From an uncultured Lachnospiraceae bacterium (GTDB lineage: Bacteria > Bacillota > Clostridia > Lachnospirales > Lachnospiraceae): DNA of 64,000 bases. The notes below the pieces were generated by a model. The model searched no databases. It saw only the letters and a program-made list of their open reading frames with translations, and had not been told where the DNA came from. The DNA lies in the NCBI GenBank assembly GCA_910584845.1, contig CAJUDH010000005.1, forward strand, positions 124,001 through 188,000, read 5' to 3'. Each line of letters starts with the position of its first letter. Position 1 is the stretch's first letter. Shown in pieces: positions 50,168 through 58,574 of the stretch. The translations under genes were made by a program, and so were the position numbers.

Positions 50168-51460
50168 CTACCCTTTCACCAGCATGGCCTCCCTGCCTGC
50201 GCCAACCCCGATAAACCGAACCGGGATCCCGATATAGCTTTCGATAAAGGAAATGTATTCCTTCGCCGCTTTCGGGAGCTCGTCAAATCCCCTGCACCCG
50301 GCCAGCCCCCCAAATCCCCCTTCAAATTCCTTGTATACCGGTTTGGCATGGTCCAAAAACTCCAGGTTGGTAGAAAAATCCTCTGTGATGCCGTCTTTGC
50401 AGCGGTAGGCCACGCACACTTTAATTTTGTCAAATTTGCCCACCGTGTCCAGGTGGTTCACAGACAAGGCGGTGAGCCCGTTGACCCGTTTTGCATACTT
50501 TAACGCCACCAAATCCAGCCAGCCGCACCTTCTGGGCCTTCCGGTAGTGGTCCCGTATTCGTGCCCCAGTTCCCGGATCCTGTCCCCGGTCTCGTCCAAA
50601 AGCTCCGTTACGTAAGGCCCTTCGCCCACCCTGCTGGAATACGCTTTAATGACGCCGTAAACGTTGCCAATATCCGACGGGCTTAGGCCCGTGCCGGTCA
50701 GGATACCGCCAATCGTCGGGTTGGACGAGGTCACAAAGGGATAAGAGCCAAAATCAATATCCAGAAGCGTAGCCTGGGCGCCTTCCACAATAATTTTCTC
50801 GCCCCTTTCCAGGGCTTTGTGCAGATAGGTGACGGTATCGCACACATAGGGCTTCATCTGGCGGGCATAGGTACAATAATTTTGGTACAGGGCCTCAAAA
50901 TCCAGGGCTTCGTCAATTTCCGCCCCCATTTCCGGCTCATAGAATTTCAATAAGGCCTTCCTTGTATCCACCAGCCATTTCAGTTTATCGCCGAAGGAAG
51001 GGGCATAAAGGTCTTCCACCCGCAGCCCCGCCCGCTCGTATTTGTCGCAATAGGCAGGGCCGATCCCTTTGCCCGTGGTGCCGATTTTAGATGTCCTGCC
51101 CTTTTCCAGGGCCTGGTCCATCCTCCGGTGGTAAGGGAAAATCAGCTGGGTTTTGTCGCTGATCCGCAAATAACGTTGGACGTCATACCCATGGGACGTC
51201 AGGTTGCCGATCTCCTCCATGAGCACTTTGGGGTTTAGCACCATCCCGTTCCCGATTACGCCGACGGTATGCCCAGATAAGATGCCGGACGGAATCAGGC
51301 GCATGGCATACTTTACATCCCCCACTTTGATCGTATGCCCTGCATTGTCCCCGCCGGTCGCACGCACGGCAATATCCGCATCCGCCGCAAGGTAATCGAT
51401 CACCTTCCCTTTCCCCTCGTCACCATAGAAACATCCTATTACCACATCAACCTTTGACAT
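50168..51460 (-). CDS. purA: Adenylosuccinate synthetase
   Basis: 430 residues, GTP-dependent conversion of IMP to adenylosuccinate, the first committed AMP step. The N-terminal P-loop-like GDEGKGK motif is clear, as is the GDNAGHTIKVGDVKYAMRLI block. The C-terminal base-binding region follows KFDKIKVCVAYRCKDG. The start at 51460 (MSKVDVVIGCF) has GAAGGGA in front. The open frame runs on upstream through non-homologous sequence. It lies after purB. Confidence 0.97.
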   Translation of the reverse strand: MSKVDVVIGCFYGDEGKGKVIDYLAADADIAVRATGGDNAGHTIKVGDVKYAMRLIPSGILSGHTVGVIGNGMVLNPKVLMEEIGNLTSHGYDVQRYLRISDKTQLIFPYHRRMDQALEKGRTSKIGTTGKGIGPAYCDKYERAGLRVEDLYAPSFGDKLKWLVDTRKALLKFYEPEMGAEIDEALDFEALYQNYCTYARQMKPYVCDTVTYLHKALERGEKIIVEGAQATLLDIDFGSYPFVTSSNPTIGGILTGTGLSPSDIGNVYGVIKAYSSRVGEGPYVTELLDETGDRIRELGHEYGTTTGRPRRCGWLDLVALKYAKRVNGLTALSVNHLDTVGKFDKIKVCVAYRCKDGITEDFSTNLEFLDHAKPVYKEFEGGFGGLAGCRGFDELPKAAKEYISFIESYIGIPVRFIGVGAGREAMLVKG

Positions 51461-51613
51461 ACTTCCCTTCGTCTCCTTCGCCATATTCTGTGGCCCGCAG
51501 GCCACGCCTTGTTTTTGCAGGCGGCAAGCCGGCCCCGCGCACCTGCACGTATTTCCGGCCCACGCCGCAAAGGCCAAATGCCCATACGGTGCATTTGGCT
51601 CTCCCGATATGTG

Positions 51614-53044
51614 TCATACGTAAATCTTTGCCGTCATCCCCAGTACGTCCCGGTTAGCCTCCAAGACCGGGCTTACCACCTGGCCTAAAAACTCCTCCAC
51701 CTGTTGGGGCGCCCGCCCTACATAGCGGGAAGGCTCCATACATTGTTTTAATTCTTCCAGGGAAAGCCCGAAAGCCGGGTCTGCGGCTATCAGCTCCAGC
51801 AGGTTATTGTCCAGGCCCTTTTCCTTCACATTCTTCCCGGCCTCCATAGACAGCCGGCGGATCCTCTCGTGGAGCTCCTGCCGGTCGCCCCCAGCCTTTA
51901 CCGCGTCCATCATGATGTTTTCCGTCGCCATAAAGGGAAGCTCGGCCATAAAATGCTTTTCAATAACCTTAGGGTACACCACCAGGCCGTCCACCACATT
52001 GAGGTACAGGTCCAGGATCCCGTCTACGGCCAGAAAACCTTCCGGGATGCTAAGCCGTTTATTGGCCGAATCGTCCAGCGTCCGCTCAAACCATTGGGTT
52101 GATGCCACCAGCATCGGGTTGATCACGTCGCTCATCACGTAATTGGACAAAGATGCGATCCGTTCGCTCCGCATGGGGTTACGCTTATATGCCATGGCAG
52201 AAGACCCGATCTGGTCTTTCTCAAAAGGCTCCTCCACTTCTTTCAGGTGCTGGAGCAGCCGGATGTCGTTGGAAAACTTATGGGCGCTTTGGGCAATCCC
52301 GGCCAGCACATTGACCACCCTGGTGTCCACTTTGCGGGAATAAGTCTGCCCCGACACGGGATAGCATTCGGCAAACCCCATCTTTTCGGCAATCTTTTGG
52401 TCTGCCTGCCTGCACTTTTCATGGTCGCCCTCAAACAGCTCCAGAAAACTGGCCTGGGTGCCCGTGGTCCCCTTGGACCCCAAAAGCTTCAAAGAACCCA
52501 GCACATGGTCCAAATCCTCCAGGTCCAGGCAAAGGTCCTGGAGCCACAAGGCCGCACGCTTCCCCACGGTAGTGGGCTGGGCCGGTTGAAAATGGGTGAA
52601 GGCGAGGGTAGGCAGGCTTTTATGGCATTCTGCAAATTCCGCCAGCTTGGCCATAACGTTGAGCAATTTGCCCCGCACCAGCTTTAAGGCCTCGGCCATC
52701 AGGATGATGTCCGTATTGTCTCCCACATAACAGGAAGTGGCCCCCAGGTGGATGATCCCCTTTGCCTTGGGGCACTGCTGCCCATAGGCGTATACATGGG
52801 ACATCACGTCATGGCGCACTTGCCGTTCCCGCTCTTTTGCCACGTCATAGTTGATTTCCTCCGCGTGGGCCTTCAGTTCGTCAATCTGCTCTTGGGCAAT
52901 CGGCAGGCCCAGCTCTTTTTCCGTCTCCGCCAACGCAATCCACAGTTTCCTCCAGGTTTTGAATTTCTTGTCCGGCGAAAAAATATATTGCATCTGGCTG
53001 CTGGCATACCGCTCCGACAATGGGCTTTGATATTTCTCGTACAT
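51614..53044 (-). CDS. purB: Adenylosuccinate lyase
   Basis: 476 residues, fumarase/aspartase superfamily. It cleaves SAICAR and adenylosuccinate in purine synthesis. The family signature SSAMAYKRNPMRSERI is present, with the histidine motif in LAFTHFQPAQPTTVGKRAAL. The ATG at 53044 lies 6 nt after AGGAGG. The ATG at 53050 overlaps the ribosome site and is less likely. Confidence 0.97.
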   Translation of the reverse strand: MYEKYQSPLSERYASSQMQYIFSPDKKFKTWRKLWIALAETEKELGLPIAQEQIDELKAHAEEINYDVAKERERQVRHDVMSHVYAYGQQCPKAKGIIHLGATSCYVGDNTDIILMAEALKLVRGKLLNVMAKLAEFAECHKSLPTLAFTHFQPAQPTTVGKRAALWLQDLCLDLEDLDHVLGSLKLLGSKGTTGTQASFLELFEGDHEKCRQADQKIAEKMGFAECYPVSGQTYSRKVDTRVVNVLAGIAQSAHKFSNDIRLLQHLKEVEEPFEKDQIGSSAMAYKRNPMRSERIASLSNYVMSDVINPMLVASTQWFERTLDDSANKRLSIPEGFLAVDGILDLYLNVVDGLVVYPKVIEKHFMAELPFMATENIMMDAVKAGGDRQELHERIRRLSMEAGKNVKEKGLDNNLLELIAADPAFGLSLEELKQCMEPSRYVGRAPQQVEEFLGQVVSPVLEANRDVLGMTAKIYV

Positions 53045-53253
53045 AAACATCCTCCTGCTTGATGGGTTGTCATTGGTCCCCCGTTTCCGGCATAGCCGCC
53101 ATCCCGCGCATAAGCCCCTCCGAAACCGCGGGCTGCCGAAAGCGGCTTTTTTGGTATTCCTCCCCGGCCGCCGGCCCCTCGTACGGCCCGGTTGCCCCGG
53201 CTTTACCTTTGCCCCTTAAGCCCGGCCGCCGGGGCAGGGCCACGCGCACTGCC

Positions 53254-53964
53254 CTACTGGATCCCCAGGCGGCGGAAAACTTCGTTATATGCGTCTTCTA
53301 CATTTCCCAAATCCCGGCGGAACCGGTCTTTGTCCAATTTTTCATGAGTCTCCTTGTCCCACAGGCGGCAGGTGTCCGGGGATACCTCGTCCGCCAAGAT
53401 AACCGTACCGTCTTCCAGGCGGCCAAACTCGATCTTAAAATCAATCAGGTCAATGCCCAGGCCTGCAAAATATTCTTTCATCACGTCGTTGACGATAAAC
53501 GCGTATTTGGTAATGACGTCGATTTCCTCCTGGGTTGCCAGGTTCAACGCCAATGCATAATAGCTGTTGATAAAGGGGTCATGCAAATCATCATTCTTGT
53601 AACTGAATTCCAAAGTCGGGCAGGACAGCCGGATACCTTCATCCATCCCCATCTTCTTGGCAAAGCTTCCTGCGGAATAATTGCGGATAATTACCTCCAG
53701 CGGGACAATCTCTACCTTTTTCACCACAGTCTCCCGGTCGCTTAGCTCTTCCACCAAATGGGTCGGCACCCCTTTTTTCTCCAAAAGTTTAAAAATATGG
53801 TTCGTCATACGGTTGTTGATGGCGCCCTTCCCCACAATGGTCCCTTTCTTCATCCCGTCAAATGCGGTTGCGTCATCTTTGTACGACACGATCAACAGGC
53901 CTGGGTCATCGGTTGTAAAAACTTTTTTAGCCTTACCTTCATACAATAATTCTTTTTTCTCCAT
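53254..53964 (-). CDS. purC: SAICAR synthetase
   Basis: 236 residues, joins CAIR and aspartate with ATP. Conserved KELLYEGKAKKVFTTDD, VPLEVIIRNYSAGSFAKKMG and LIDFKIEFGRLEDG are visible. First of a purC-purB-purA group on the minus strand. A SigA promoter lies 70 nt upstream. The 209-nt gap to purB is GC-rich and holds no visible gene. Confidence 0.97.
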   Translation of the reverse strand: MEKKELLYEGKAKKVFTTDDPGLLIVSYKDDATAFDGMKKGTIVGKGAINNRMTNHIFKLLEKKGVPTHLVEELSDRETVVKKVEIVPLEVIIRNYSAGSFAKKMGMDEGIRLSCPTLEFSYKNDDLHDPFINSYYALALNLATQEEIDVITKYAFIVNDVMKEYFAGLGIDLIDFKIEFGRLEDGTVILADEVSPDTCRLWDKETHEKLDKDRFRRDLGNVEDAYNEVFRRLGIQ

Positions 53965-54033
53965 AATGTGCACCTGTCCTCTTCCATTGATTTGCCATGT
54001 TTAAAGTTTCAAATTCCAAAAATTCACAGAGAG

Positions 54034-54062
54034 ATTATAATACAGTGTTTCTCTAATTGCAA
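54034..54062 (-). promoter_or_regulatory. SigA-type promoter of purC
   Basis: Minus strand TTGCAA (54062-54057), 17-nt spacer, TATAAT (54039-54034). The rest of 53965-54306 holds no gene, no recognisable purine riboswitch and the terminator of the upstream lipoprotein gene. Confidence 0.8.
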
Positions 54063-54250
54063 TATAATCTTCACGGTTTTTCCGGGATTTGCCATGTCCG
54101 GCAGTAAAATACCCGGATTCCGGGCAAAAGCGTTTTCTTGATAATGCGTCTGGATTTCCCCTCTGGCCCCCTTTCGTTTCCGGCCCCATAGGGATTATAC
54201 CATCAACCCCTGGCGTTTTCCACCAGAAGCGGAAAAACGCCGGAAAAGCC

Positions 54251-54283
54251 ACAAAAATACCAGGCCGTCAAGAGCCTGGTATT
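54251..54283 (-). terminator. Terminator of the small lipoprotein gene
   Basis: Perfect 10-bp stem AATACCAGGC/GCCTGGTATT, 8-nt loop, followed on the minus strand by TTTTTG, 24 nt after the gene end. Confidence 0.85.
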
Positions 54284-54306
54284 TACGGCGGAAATCAACC
54301 ACCTTT

Positions 54307-54660
54307 TTATTTACTTTCATCGGAAGCCCTGGTGGTGGTGCCGGTCAGGTCTTCTACCCCCTCGTCCACGTCATCCAGCAGGCCTTCAATCACGCCTGTG
54401 CTGCCCTCCGTATCTCCGGAACCGTTGCCATTTCCGTTTGCGCCCGCGGTGCCTGCTGTATTTCCGGAAACCCCTTCCCCGCTTGCCCCATTGGAGGCCC
54501 CGGATCCGGAAGTGCCTGCCGGGCTTTGGGATGAGGAAGACTGGCTTTGGGAGCCGGTTGTACTTTGTGTAGTATTGTTTTCATTGCTTCCGCAGGCCGT
54601 CAGGCACAGGACAGACAGGGAAAGCAGTAAGATCATCGCCAACATGTTGGTTTTTCTCAT
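54307..54660 (-). CDS. Small Ser/Gly/Asn-rich lipoprotein
   Basis: 117 residues. A lipoprotein signal peptide with lipobox LTAC (Cys at about residue 23) is followed by a low-complexity Ser/Thr/Gly/Asn/Gln region (25-85). A short acidic end contains VIEGLLDDVDEGVEDL. No domain was recognised. The start at 54660 is preferred because CGAAAGGAGAAC lies before it. It has its own terminator. Confidence 0.75.
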   Translation of the reverse strand: MRKTNMLAMILLLSLSVLCLTACGSNENNTTQSTTGSQSQSSSSQSPAGTSGSGASNGASGEGVSGNTAGTAGANGNGNGSGDTEGSTGVIEGLLDDVDEGVEDLTGTTTRASDESK

Positions 54661-54805
54661 AATCATGTTCTCCTTTCGCTTTTGTCCTTATTATGTGCAC
54701 CGGCCTTTTTTTTATTCGTTGACGCCTGGCGCAAAACAATAGATTGGCCCCAAATCTCCCAGATCCTTCCCTTTTGGCGCAAACCGCGCCGCCCATGGCC
54801 CGAAT

Positions 54806-55570
54806 TTACGGTTCCTGCCCCACTACATCAGCCATGGTATAAAGCCCCGGCCCTTTCCCGGCCAGAAACCTGGCCGCTTCCAACGCCCCTTTGGCAAAAA
54901 CGGCTTTCGAATACGCCGAATGGCAAAACGTCACCACCTCATCCTGGCCGGCAAAAATCACGTCATGCTCGCCCACAATGGAGCCGCCCCGCACGGATTG
55001 GACCCCGATCTCCCGGGGATCCCTTTTTTCCCGCCTGGCCGTGCGGTCATACTGATAATGGTATCCGTGGCCCATGGCCTCGTTGATGGCGTCGGCCAAA
55101 GCCAATGCGGTGCCGCTGGGGGCATCCAGTTTCTGGTTGTGGTGTTTCTCTACAATTTCCATGTCAAAACCGGCCCCGGCCAAAACCCTGGCCGCATCCT
55201 GTACCAGTTTCAACAGCAGGTTAATGCCCAAAGACATGTTGGCCGACCGGAGTATGGCTGCTTTTTTTGCCGCCTCCCCCACGCTTTTTTCCTGGTCCCG
55301 GGAAAGGCCCGTGGTGCACAACACCAGCGGCAGCCCCCGGCCGGCACAATAAGCCAGCACATGGTCCACTGCCTTTGCCGAAGAAAAGTCCACCACCACA
55401 TCGGCTTTTATGCCGCACTCTTCCAGGCTGCCAAATACGGGATAGCCACCGGAAGGCAGGGCGTTGATGTCGATGCCGGCCACAATGGCCACGTCCTCCC
55501 GGCCCTTGGCCAGGCTGCCCACGGCCTGCCCCATGGCCCCGTTGCACCCATGTATCATAATCCTTACCAT
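54806..55570 (-). CDS. dapB: 4-hydroxy-tetrahydrodipicolinate reductase
   Basis: 254 residues, NAD(P)H reduction step to tetrahydrodipicolinate in lysine/DAP synthesis. The N-terminal nucleotide motif IHGCNGAMGQAVG and the catalytic EKHHNQKLDAPSGTAL block are clear. It follows dapA by 26 nt and shares its riboswitch control. The ATG at 55570 has AGGGGGAAGAGAT before it. Confidence 0.96.
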   Translation of the reverse strand: MVRIMIHGCNGAMGQAVGSLAKGREDVAIVAGIDINALPSGGYPVFGSLEECGIKADVVVDFSSAKAVDHVLAYCAGRGLPLVLCTTGLSRDQEKSVGEAAKKAAILRSANMSLGINLLLKLVQDAARVLAGAGFDMEIVEKHHNQKLDAPSGTALALADAINEAMGHGYHYQYDRTARREKRDPREIGVQSVRGGSIVGEHDVIFAGQDEVVTFCHSAYSKAVFAKGALEAARFLAGKGPGLYTMADVVGQEP

Positions 55571-55596
55571 ATCTCTTCCCCCTTTTGAAAGCCGGG

Positions 55597-56481
55597 TCAC
55601 AAAATGCCGTAGCCACGCATGGCCTTTGCCAGGCGTTCCTGGTTTTGGGGCTCCATCTGTGTCAGCGGCATCCGCAGAGGCCCTACCTGTTTACCCATCA
55701 GGTTCATGGCCGCCTTGACCGGTATGGGGTTTACTTCGCAAAACAGGGCGTTGATAAGCGGTACCGCCTCCAGCTGCAGCCGGCAGCTCTTCGTTACGTC
55801 CCCCCGGAAATAGGACTCACAGATATCATGGGCCTGACGGGGGGCCACATTGGACAGTACGGAAATTACGCCTTTCCCCCCCAGGGAAAGGACCGGGACG
55901 ATCTGGTCGTCATTGCCGGAATACAAATCCAGGCAGCCGTCCGACAGGTTCATGGCCTCGGCAATGGCAGAGAAATTGCCGCTTGCCTCTTTCACCCCCA
56001 CAATATTGTCTACCTCCCGGCACAGTTTCACCATGGTCTCCGGCTTCATGGTAACGCCGGTGCGCCCGGGGATATGGTACAGGAGGACCGGGATTTTCAC
56101 CGAATCCGCAATGGCCTTGTAATGGGCCGCCAAACCATTCTGCGTCGCCTTGTTATAGTACGGGGTCACCACCAGCAGCCCGTCTGCCCCGGCTTCCTGG
56201 GCCTGGGTAGAAAGGTATATGGCTTCCCGGGTGCTGTTGGAGCCGGTGCCGGCAATAACCGGGACCCGTTGTTTCACTACGCCGCAAGTAAACCGGACCA
56301 CGTCCAGGTGCTCCTCATGGCTCATGGTAGAGGACTCCCCAGTCGTGCCGCAGGTAATAATGGCGTCCGTGCCACCGGCAACCTGCTCTTCCAAAAGCTC
56401 CTCCAATTTTTCATAATTTACGTCCCCGTTTGGATGAAAAGGGGTAATCAAAGCCACTCCGGCCCCTTCAAAAATTGCCAT
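55597..56481 (-). CDS. dapA: 4-hydroxy-tetrahydrodipicolinate synthase
   Basis: 294 residues, aldolase-type TIM barrel. It condenses pyruvate and aspartate semialdehyde, the first step toward DAP and lysine. Schiff-base Lys164 (VGVKEASGN), Tyr135 (LLYHIPGRTG) and the CGTTGES motif (44-50) are present. The ATG follows AAAGGAGGACAACTAC. The leader of about 640 nt contains a lysine riboswitch, a terminator and repeat copies. Confidence 0.97.
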   Translation of the reverse strand: MAIFEGAGVALITPFHPNGDVNYEKLEELLEEQVAGGTDAIITCGTTGESSTMSHEEHLDVVRFTCGVVKQRVPVIAGTGSNSTREAIYLSTQAQEAGADGLLVVTPYYNKATQNGLAAHYKAIADSVKIPVLLYHIPGRTGVTMKPETMVKLCREVDNIVGVKEASGNFSAIAEAMNLSDGCLDLYSGNDDQIVPVLSLGGKGVISVLSNVAPRQAHDICESYFRGDVTKSCRLQLEAVPLINALFCEVNPIPVKAAMNLMGKQVGPLRMPLTQMEPQNQERLAKAMRGYGIL

Positions 56482-56551
56482 GTAGTTGTCCTCCTTTATG
56501 ATATGTATAAATGATAAATTTTATTTCGCAAATACATGTCCCGGCGGATGG

Positions 56552-56605
56552 AAAAAAATACCGCCCTGCAGGATTTCCCCGCCTGGCTGCCGGGCAACGC
56601 TTTTC
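56552..56605. repeat. Structured dispersed repeat, truncated fragment
   Basis: The 5' part of the repeat only. CTGCAGGATTTCCCCGCCTG here aligns with CTGCAGGATTCTCCGCCTG in copy B, and GGGCAACGCTT with GGGTCGCTT. It has no 3' hairpin. Confidence 0.45.
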
Positions 56606-56612
56606 CAGGAAC

Positions 56613-56737
56613 AAAGGGTCCGGCGAACCGGACCTTTGCGCCGGAGCGCGCCTGCGTCAGCAGACATTTCCCTTAGGCGCGAAGTGCGCATCCCCGGAGG
56701 TTTTTGCTTTATAGGGCGCAATTTCTATAAAGTAAAA
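56613..56737. repeat. Structured dispersed repeat, copy A (dapA leader)
   Basis: Hairpin 1 AAAG(G)GTCCGG-CGAA-CCGGACCTTT, hairpin 2 GCGC-CGGA-GCGC, then CTGCGTCAGCAGACATTTCC, the GC block GGCGCGAAGTGCGCATCCCC, and the last hairpin CTTTATAG/CTATAAAG. The stems differ in sequence from the other copies but pair. On the dapA message it reads antisense to the other copies. Confidence 0.65.
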
Positions 56738-56740
56738 AAG

Positions 56741-56858
56741 AATCCTGCTCTGCAGGATTCTCCGCCTGCGGCGGGTCGCTTCAGCGACATAATTCCTTTC
56801 CGCCGCAGTGCGATCCCCGCGGAGCGTTTTGTATCATAGGACGCACTTTCCTATGATA
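56741..56858. repeat. Structured dispersed repeat, copy B (dapA leader)
   Basis: Hairpin 1 AATCCTGC-TCT-GCAGGATT (8 bp), hairpin 2 around CCTGCGGCGGG, TCGCTTCAGCGA, CCGCCGCAGTGCGATCCCCG, then the last hairpin TATCATAGG/CCTATGATA. It abuts the terminator of the lysine riboswitch. Confidence 0.65.
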
Positions 56859-56859
56859 T

Positions 56860-56885
56860 AAAAAAGGGCCAATCTGGTTGGCCCC
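56860..56885 (-). terminator. Riboswitch-controlled terminator of dapA-dapB
   Basis: Minus strand stem GGGCCAA/TTGGCCC with a 5-nt loop and a T-run of six. It lies 36 nt after the lysine aptamer, so it is the expected expression platform. A competing stem, AAATTATA/TATAATTT, lies between them. Confidence 0.85.
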
Positions 56886-56920
56886 TAAAATAAATTATAA
56901 TCATCCGCCTATAATTTTTT

Positions 56921-57104
56921 AAGCAGCCCTCCACCTGAATTTCAAGCTCTCCACCAATCCAGATGACAGTCACAGGGATCTTCTCCCTGTGCCCAGGCCC
57001 ATGTGCCCAGCGCACACATGGCCTTCGGCGCCCGCCCTTTCTGCTGCCTTCTTCTGTCCCTGGTACATCCGGCAGCCTACTTATGCTTCACGCAACCTCT
57101 ACTT
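56921..57104 (-). ncRNA. Lysine riboswitch (L box) upstream of dapA
   Basis: Minus strand from 57104. The closing stem AAGTAG (5') pairs with CTGCTT (3'). Conserved aptamer elements in order are TAGAGGTTGCG, AAGTAGGCTGCC, GGGCGCCGAAGGCC, GGGCCTGG, GTGACTGTCATCTGG and the last helix CATCTG/CAGGTG followed by GAGGGCTGCTT. These match the lysine aptamer of lysC leaders. Binding of lysine is expected to favour the terminator at 56860-56885 and shut off dapA-dapB. The other genes downstream have their own signals. Confidence 0.85.
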
Positions 57105-57119
57105 ATTATGTTTCTATCA

Positions 57120-57149
57120 TTTATACCATAGATCCGCTTTTGTTGTCAA
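57120..57149 (-). promoter_or_regulatory. SigA-type promoter of the lysine riboswitch-dapA-dapB unit
   Basis: Minus strand TTGACA (57149-57144), 18-nt spacer, TATAAA (57125-57120), placed so that transcription starts just ahead of the aptamer. Confidence 0.75.
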
Positions 57150-57194
57150 CCCGTAAATTCCCCGGCAACCCGTAAAAGGGGCCGGCGCCATCCC

Positions 57195-57674
57195 TCATGC
57201 CCGGGAGACCTTTTCGATCTGGTCCGCCATAGACGCCAGGCCCTGGGGAAGGGTCTTCCCCGTCAGGAGTACGTCTGTCCCGGAACGGCTTTCCAATAGC
57301 TTTATCAGTTCCTGTTCCAGCAAGATCCCCTGGTCTAAAAGGCCCAACGCCCCGTCCAAAATCAGCATGTCGCACTCCCCCGTGGTCAATACCTTCCTCG
57401 CATAGTGGAAGGCATTGAGGATGTTTAACTGTTCTTCCTGCCTGGCCTCCTTCGGCAAATGGGCAAAATCGCAGCTGGATTTTTCAAAGCAGAACACGCT
57501 CATCTCCGGTTCCAGGCGCCTGACTACCTCCATCCCCTCGGGCATCTGCCCCCCTTTCAGGAAGCGGATCACCACCACGTCCTTTTGGTTAGCCGCGGCG
57601 ACCAGCCCTTTCCCTAAAGCCATGGCCGTCTTGCCGCCATCCCCATATATAATCTCTATCCTACCTGTATTCAT
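57195..57674 (-). CDS. CobO/BtuR-like corrinoid adenosyltransferase homologue with altered P-loop
   Basis: 159 residues. The overall pattern matches CobO: EIIYGDGGKTAMALGKGLVA at the start, VVVIRFLKGGQ, ILDGALGLLDQGILLEQELI and VLLTGKTLPQGLASMADQIEKV. Active CobO enzymes have GNGKGKT and an LDE motif. Here the loop is GDGGKT (11-16), one residue shorter, and the Glu of LDE is Gly. Cobalamin adenosylation may be lost or changed. The gene sits 37 nt after the SSB-like gene, so the two are probably co-transcribed. Confidence 0.65.
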   Translation of the reverse strand: MNTGRIEIIYGDGGKTAMALGKGLVAAANQKDVVVIRFLKGGQMPEGMEVVRRLEPEMSVFCFEKSSCDFAHLPKEARQEEQLNILNAFHYARKVLTTGECDMLILDGALGLLDQGILLEQELIKLLESRSGTDVLLTGKTLPQGLASMADQIEKVSRA

Positions 57675-57711
57675 TCTCTTTGCTCCTCAGTATTCCCTGG
57701 CCAAAGGCGCC

Positions 57712-58347
57712 CTACACCTCGTCGTCCCCGCAATCCAGCTTGCTGATGGACACTTCATAAGCCACCCGCTTTTCACATTCCGTTTCCGAAAGTTTTTTCG
57801 TATACTCCCGGCTTTGAACCCTGCCCCAGACCCGCACCCGGGTGCCCACCTGGAAGCCGGAGGCAAAACGGGCATTGCGGCCCCAGGCAATGCAGGGGAT
57901 ATAATCGGATTTCCCATAAGGCCGGTTGACGGCTAAAAGTAAATCGGCGATCTCCCTCCCCAGCGGGGTCTTGCGGTAAATCGGCGCCTTGCAGATGTAG
58001 CCATCCAAAAAGATCTGATTTGTCTTGGTATAGTCGGTAAATTCTTCCATAAAATTGATTTCCCGCACAAACACAGACAATACCAGGCGGTTTTTCACCC
58101 CTTCATGCCGGTTATAGGAACGGAACTGGCCAATGGCCTCCACCGTACAGCCCCGGTAATCTTCTTGTACGTTGATCAGCCTTTCGGAAATCATAAGAGG
58201 AATAATGTCCGCTTGTTCACTTAAACGGCTGACCGCCACGTCTACCACGTAAAACCCTTCCCCAAATACTTCATGACTAAAGCTGAACCCGGAAATGACC
58301 TCTCCGATTACGCTTACCTTGTTATTTTCGATTACTTTTTCTGCCAT
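57712..58347 (-). CDS. Single-stranded DNA-binding-like protein with two OB folds
   Basis: 211 residues. Two SSB-type OB domains: about 8-100 (NKVSVIGEVISGFSFSHEVF, GFYVVDVAVSRLSEQADII) and 108-205 (NQIFLDGYICKAPIYRKTPL, GREIADLLLAVNRPYGKSDYIPC, RVRVWGRVQSREYTKK). It lacks the usual acidic SSB C-terminal tip. Double-OB forms like this are common in Lachnospiraceae beside a normal SSB. Its exact role is not known. The ATG at 58347 follows GGAGAGAGGTACT. Confidence 0.75.
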   Translation of the reverse strand: MAEKVIENNKVSVIGEVISGFSFSHEVFGEGFYVVDVAVSRLSEQADIIPLMISERLINVQEDYRGCTVEAIGQFRSYNRHEGVKNRLVLSVFVREINFMEEFTDYTKTNQIFLDGYICKAPIYRKTPLGREIADLLLAVNRPYGKSDYIPCIAWGRNARFASGFQVGTRVRVWGRVQSREYTKKLSETECEKRVAYEVSISKLDCGDDEV

Positions 58348-58574
58348 AGTACCTCTCTCCTCTTCCTTTTTCATAATTTCATATCCTATTTGCCCGAAAC
58401 AGTCATGGCATACCAGCATCTCCATCTGTCTGATAGACCAGCGAACGACCGGCAGGAAACCCCGGCGCCTACACGCAGGTATTAGCCTTCTGCTCTAAAA
58501 TATGTCTATGAAAAAGAAAACGCAAATATGAGGAATTTCGTTCGCTAAATCCCGACAACAACTGCAAAAGTACC

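Noticed and set aside
53136..53153. GCCG/CGGC hairpin followed by T6 on the plus strand between purC and purB
   Set aside because: Only a 4-bp stem, and no plus-strand gene lies upstream of it. Probably chance in GC-rich sequence.
53965..54306. Purine (G-box) riboswitch ahead of purC
   Set aside because: No conserved TATA-flanked three-way junction core could be found between the promoter at 54034-54062 and the purC start, which are only about 70 nt apart.
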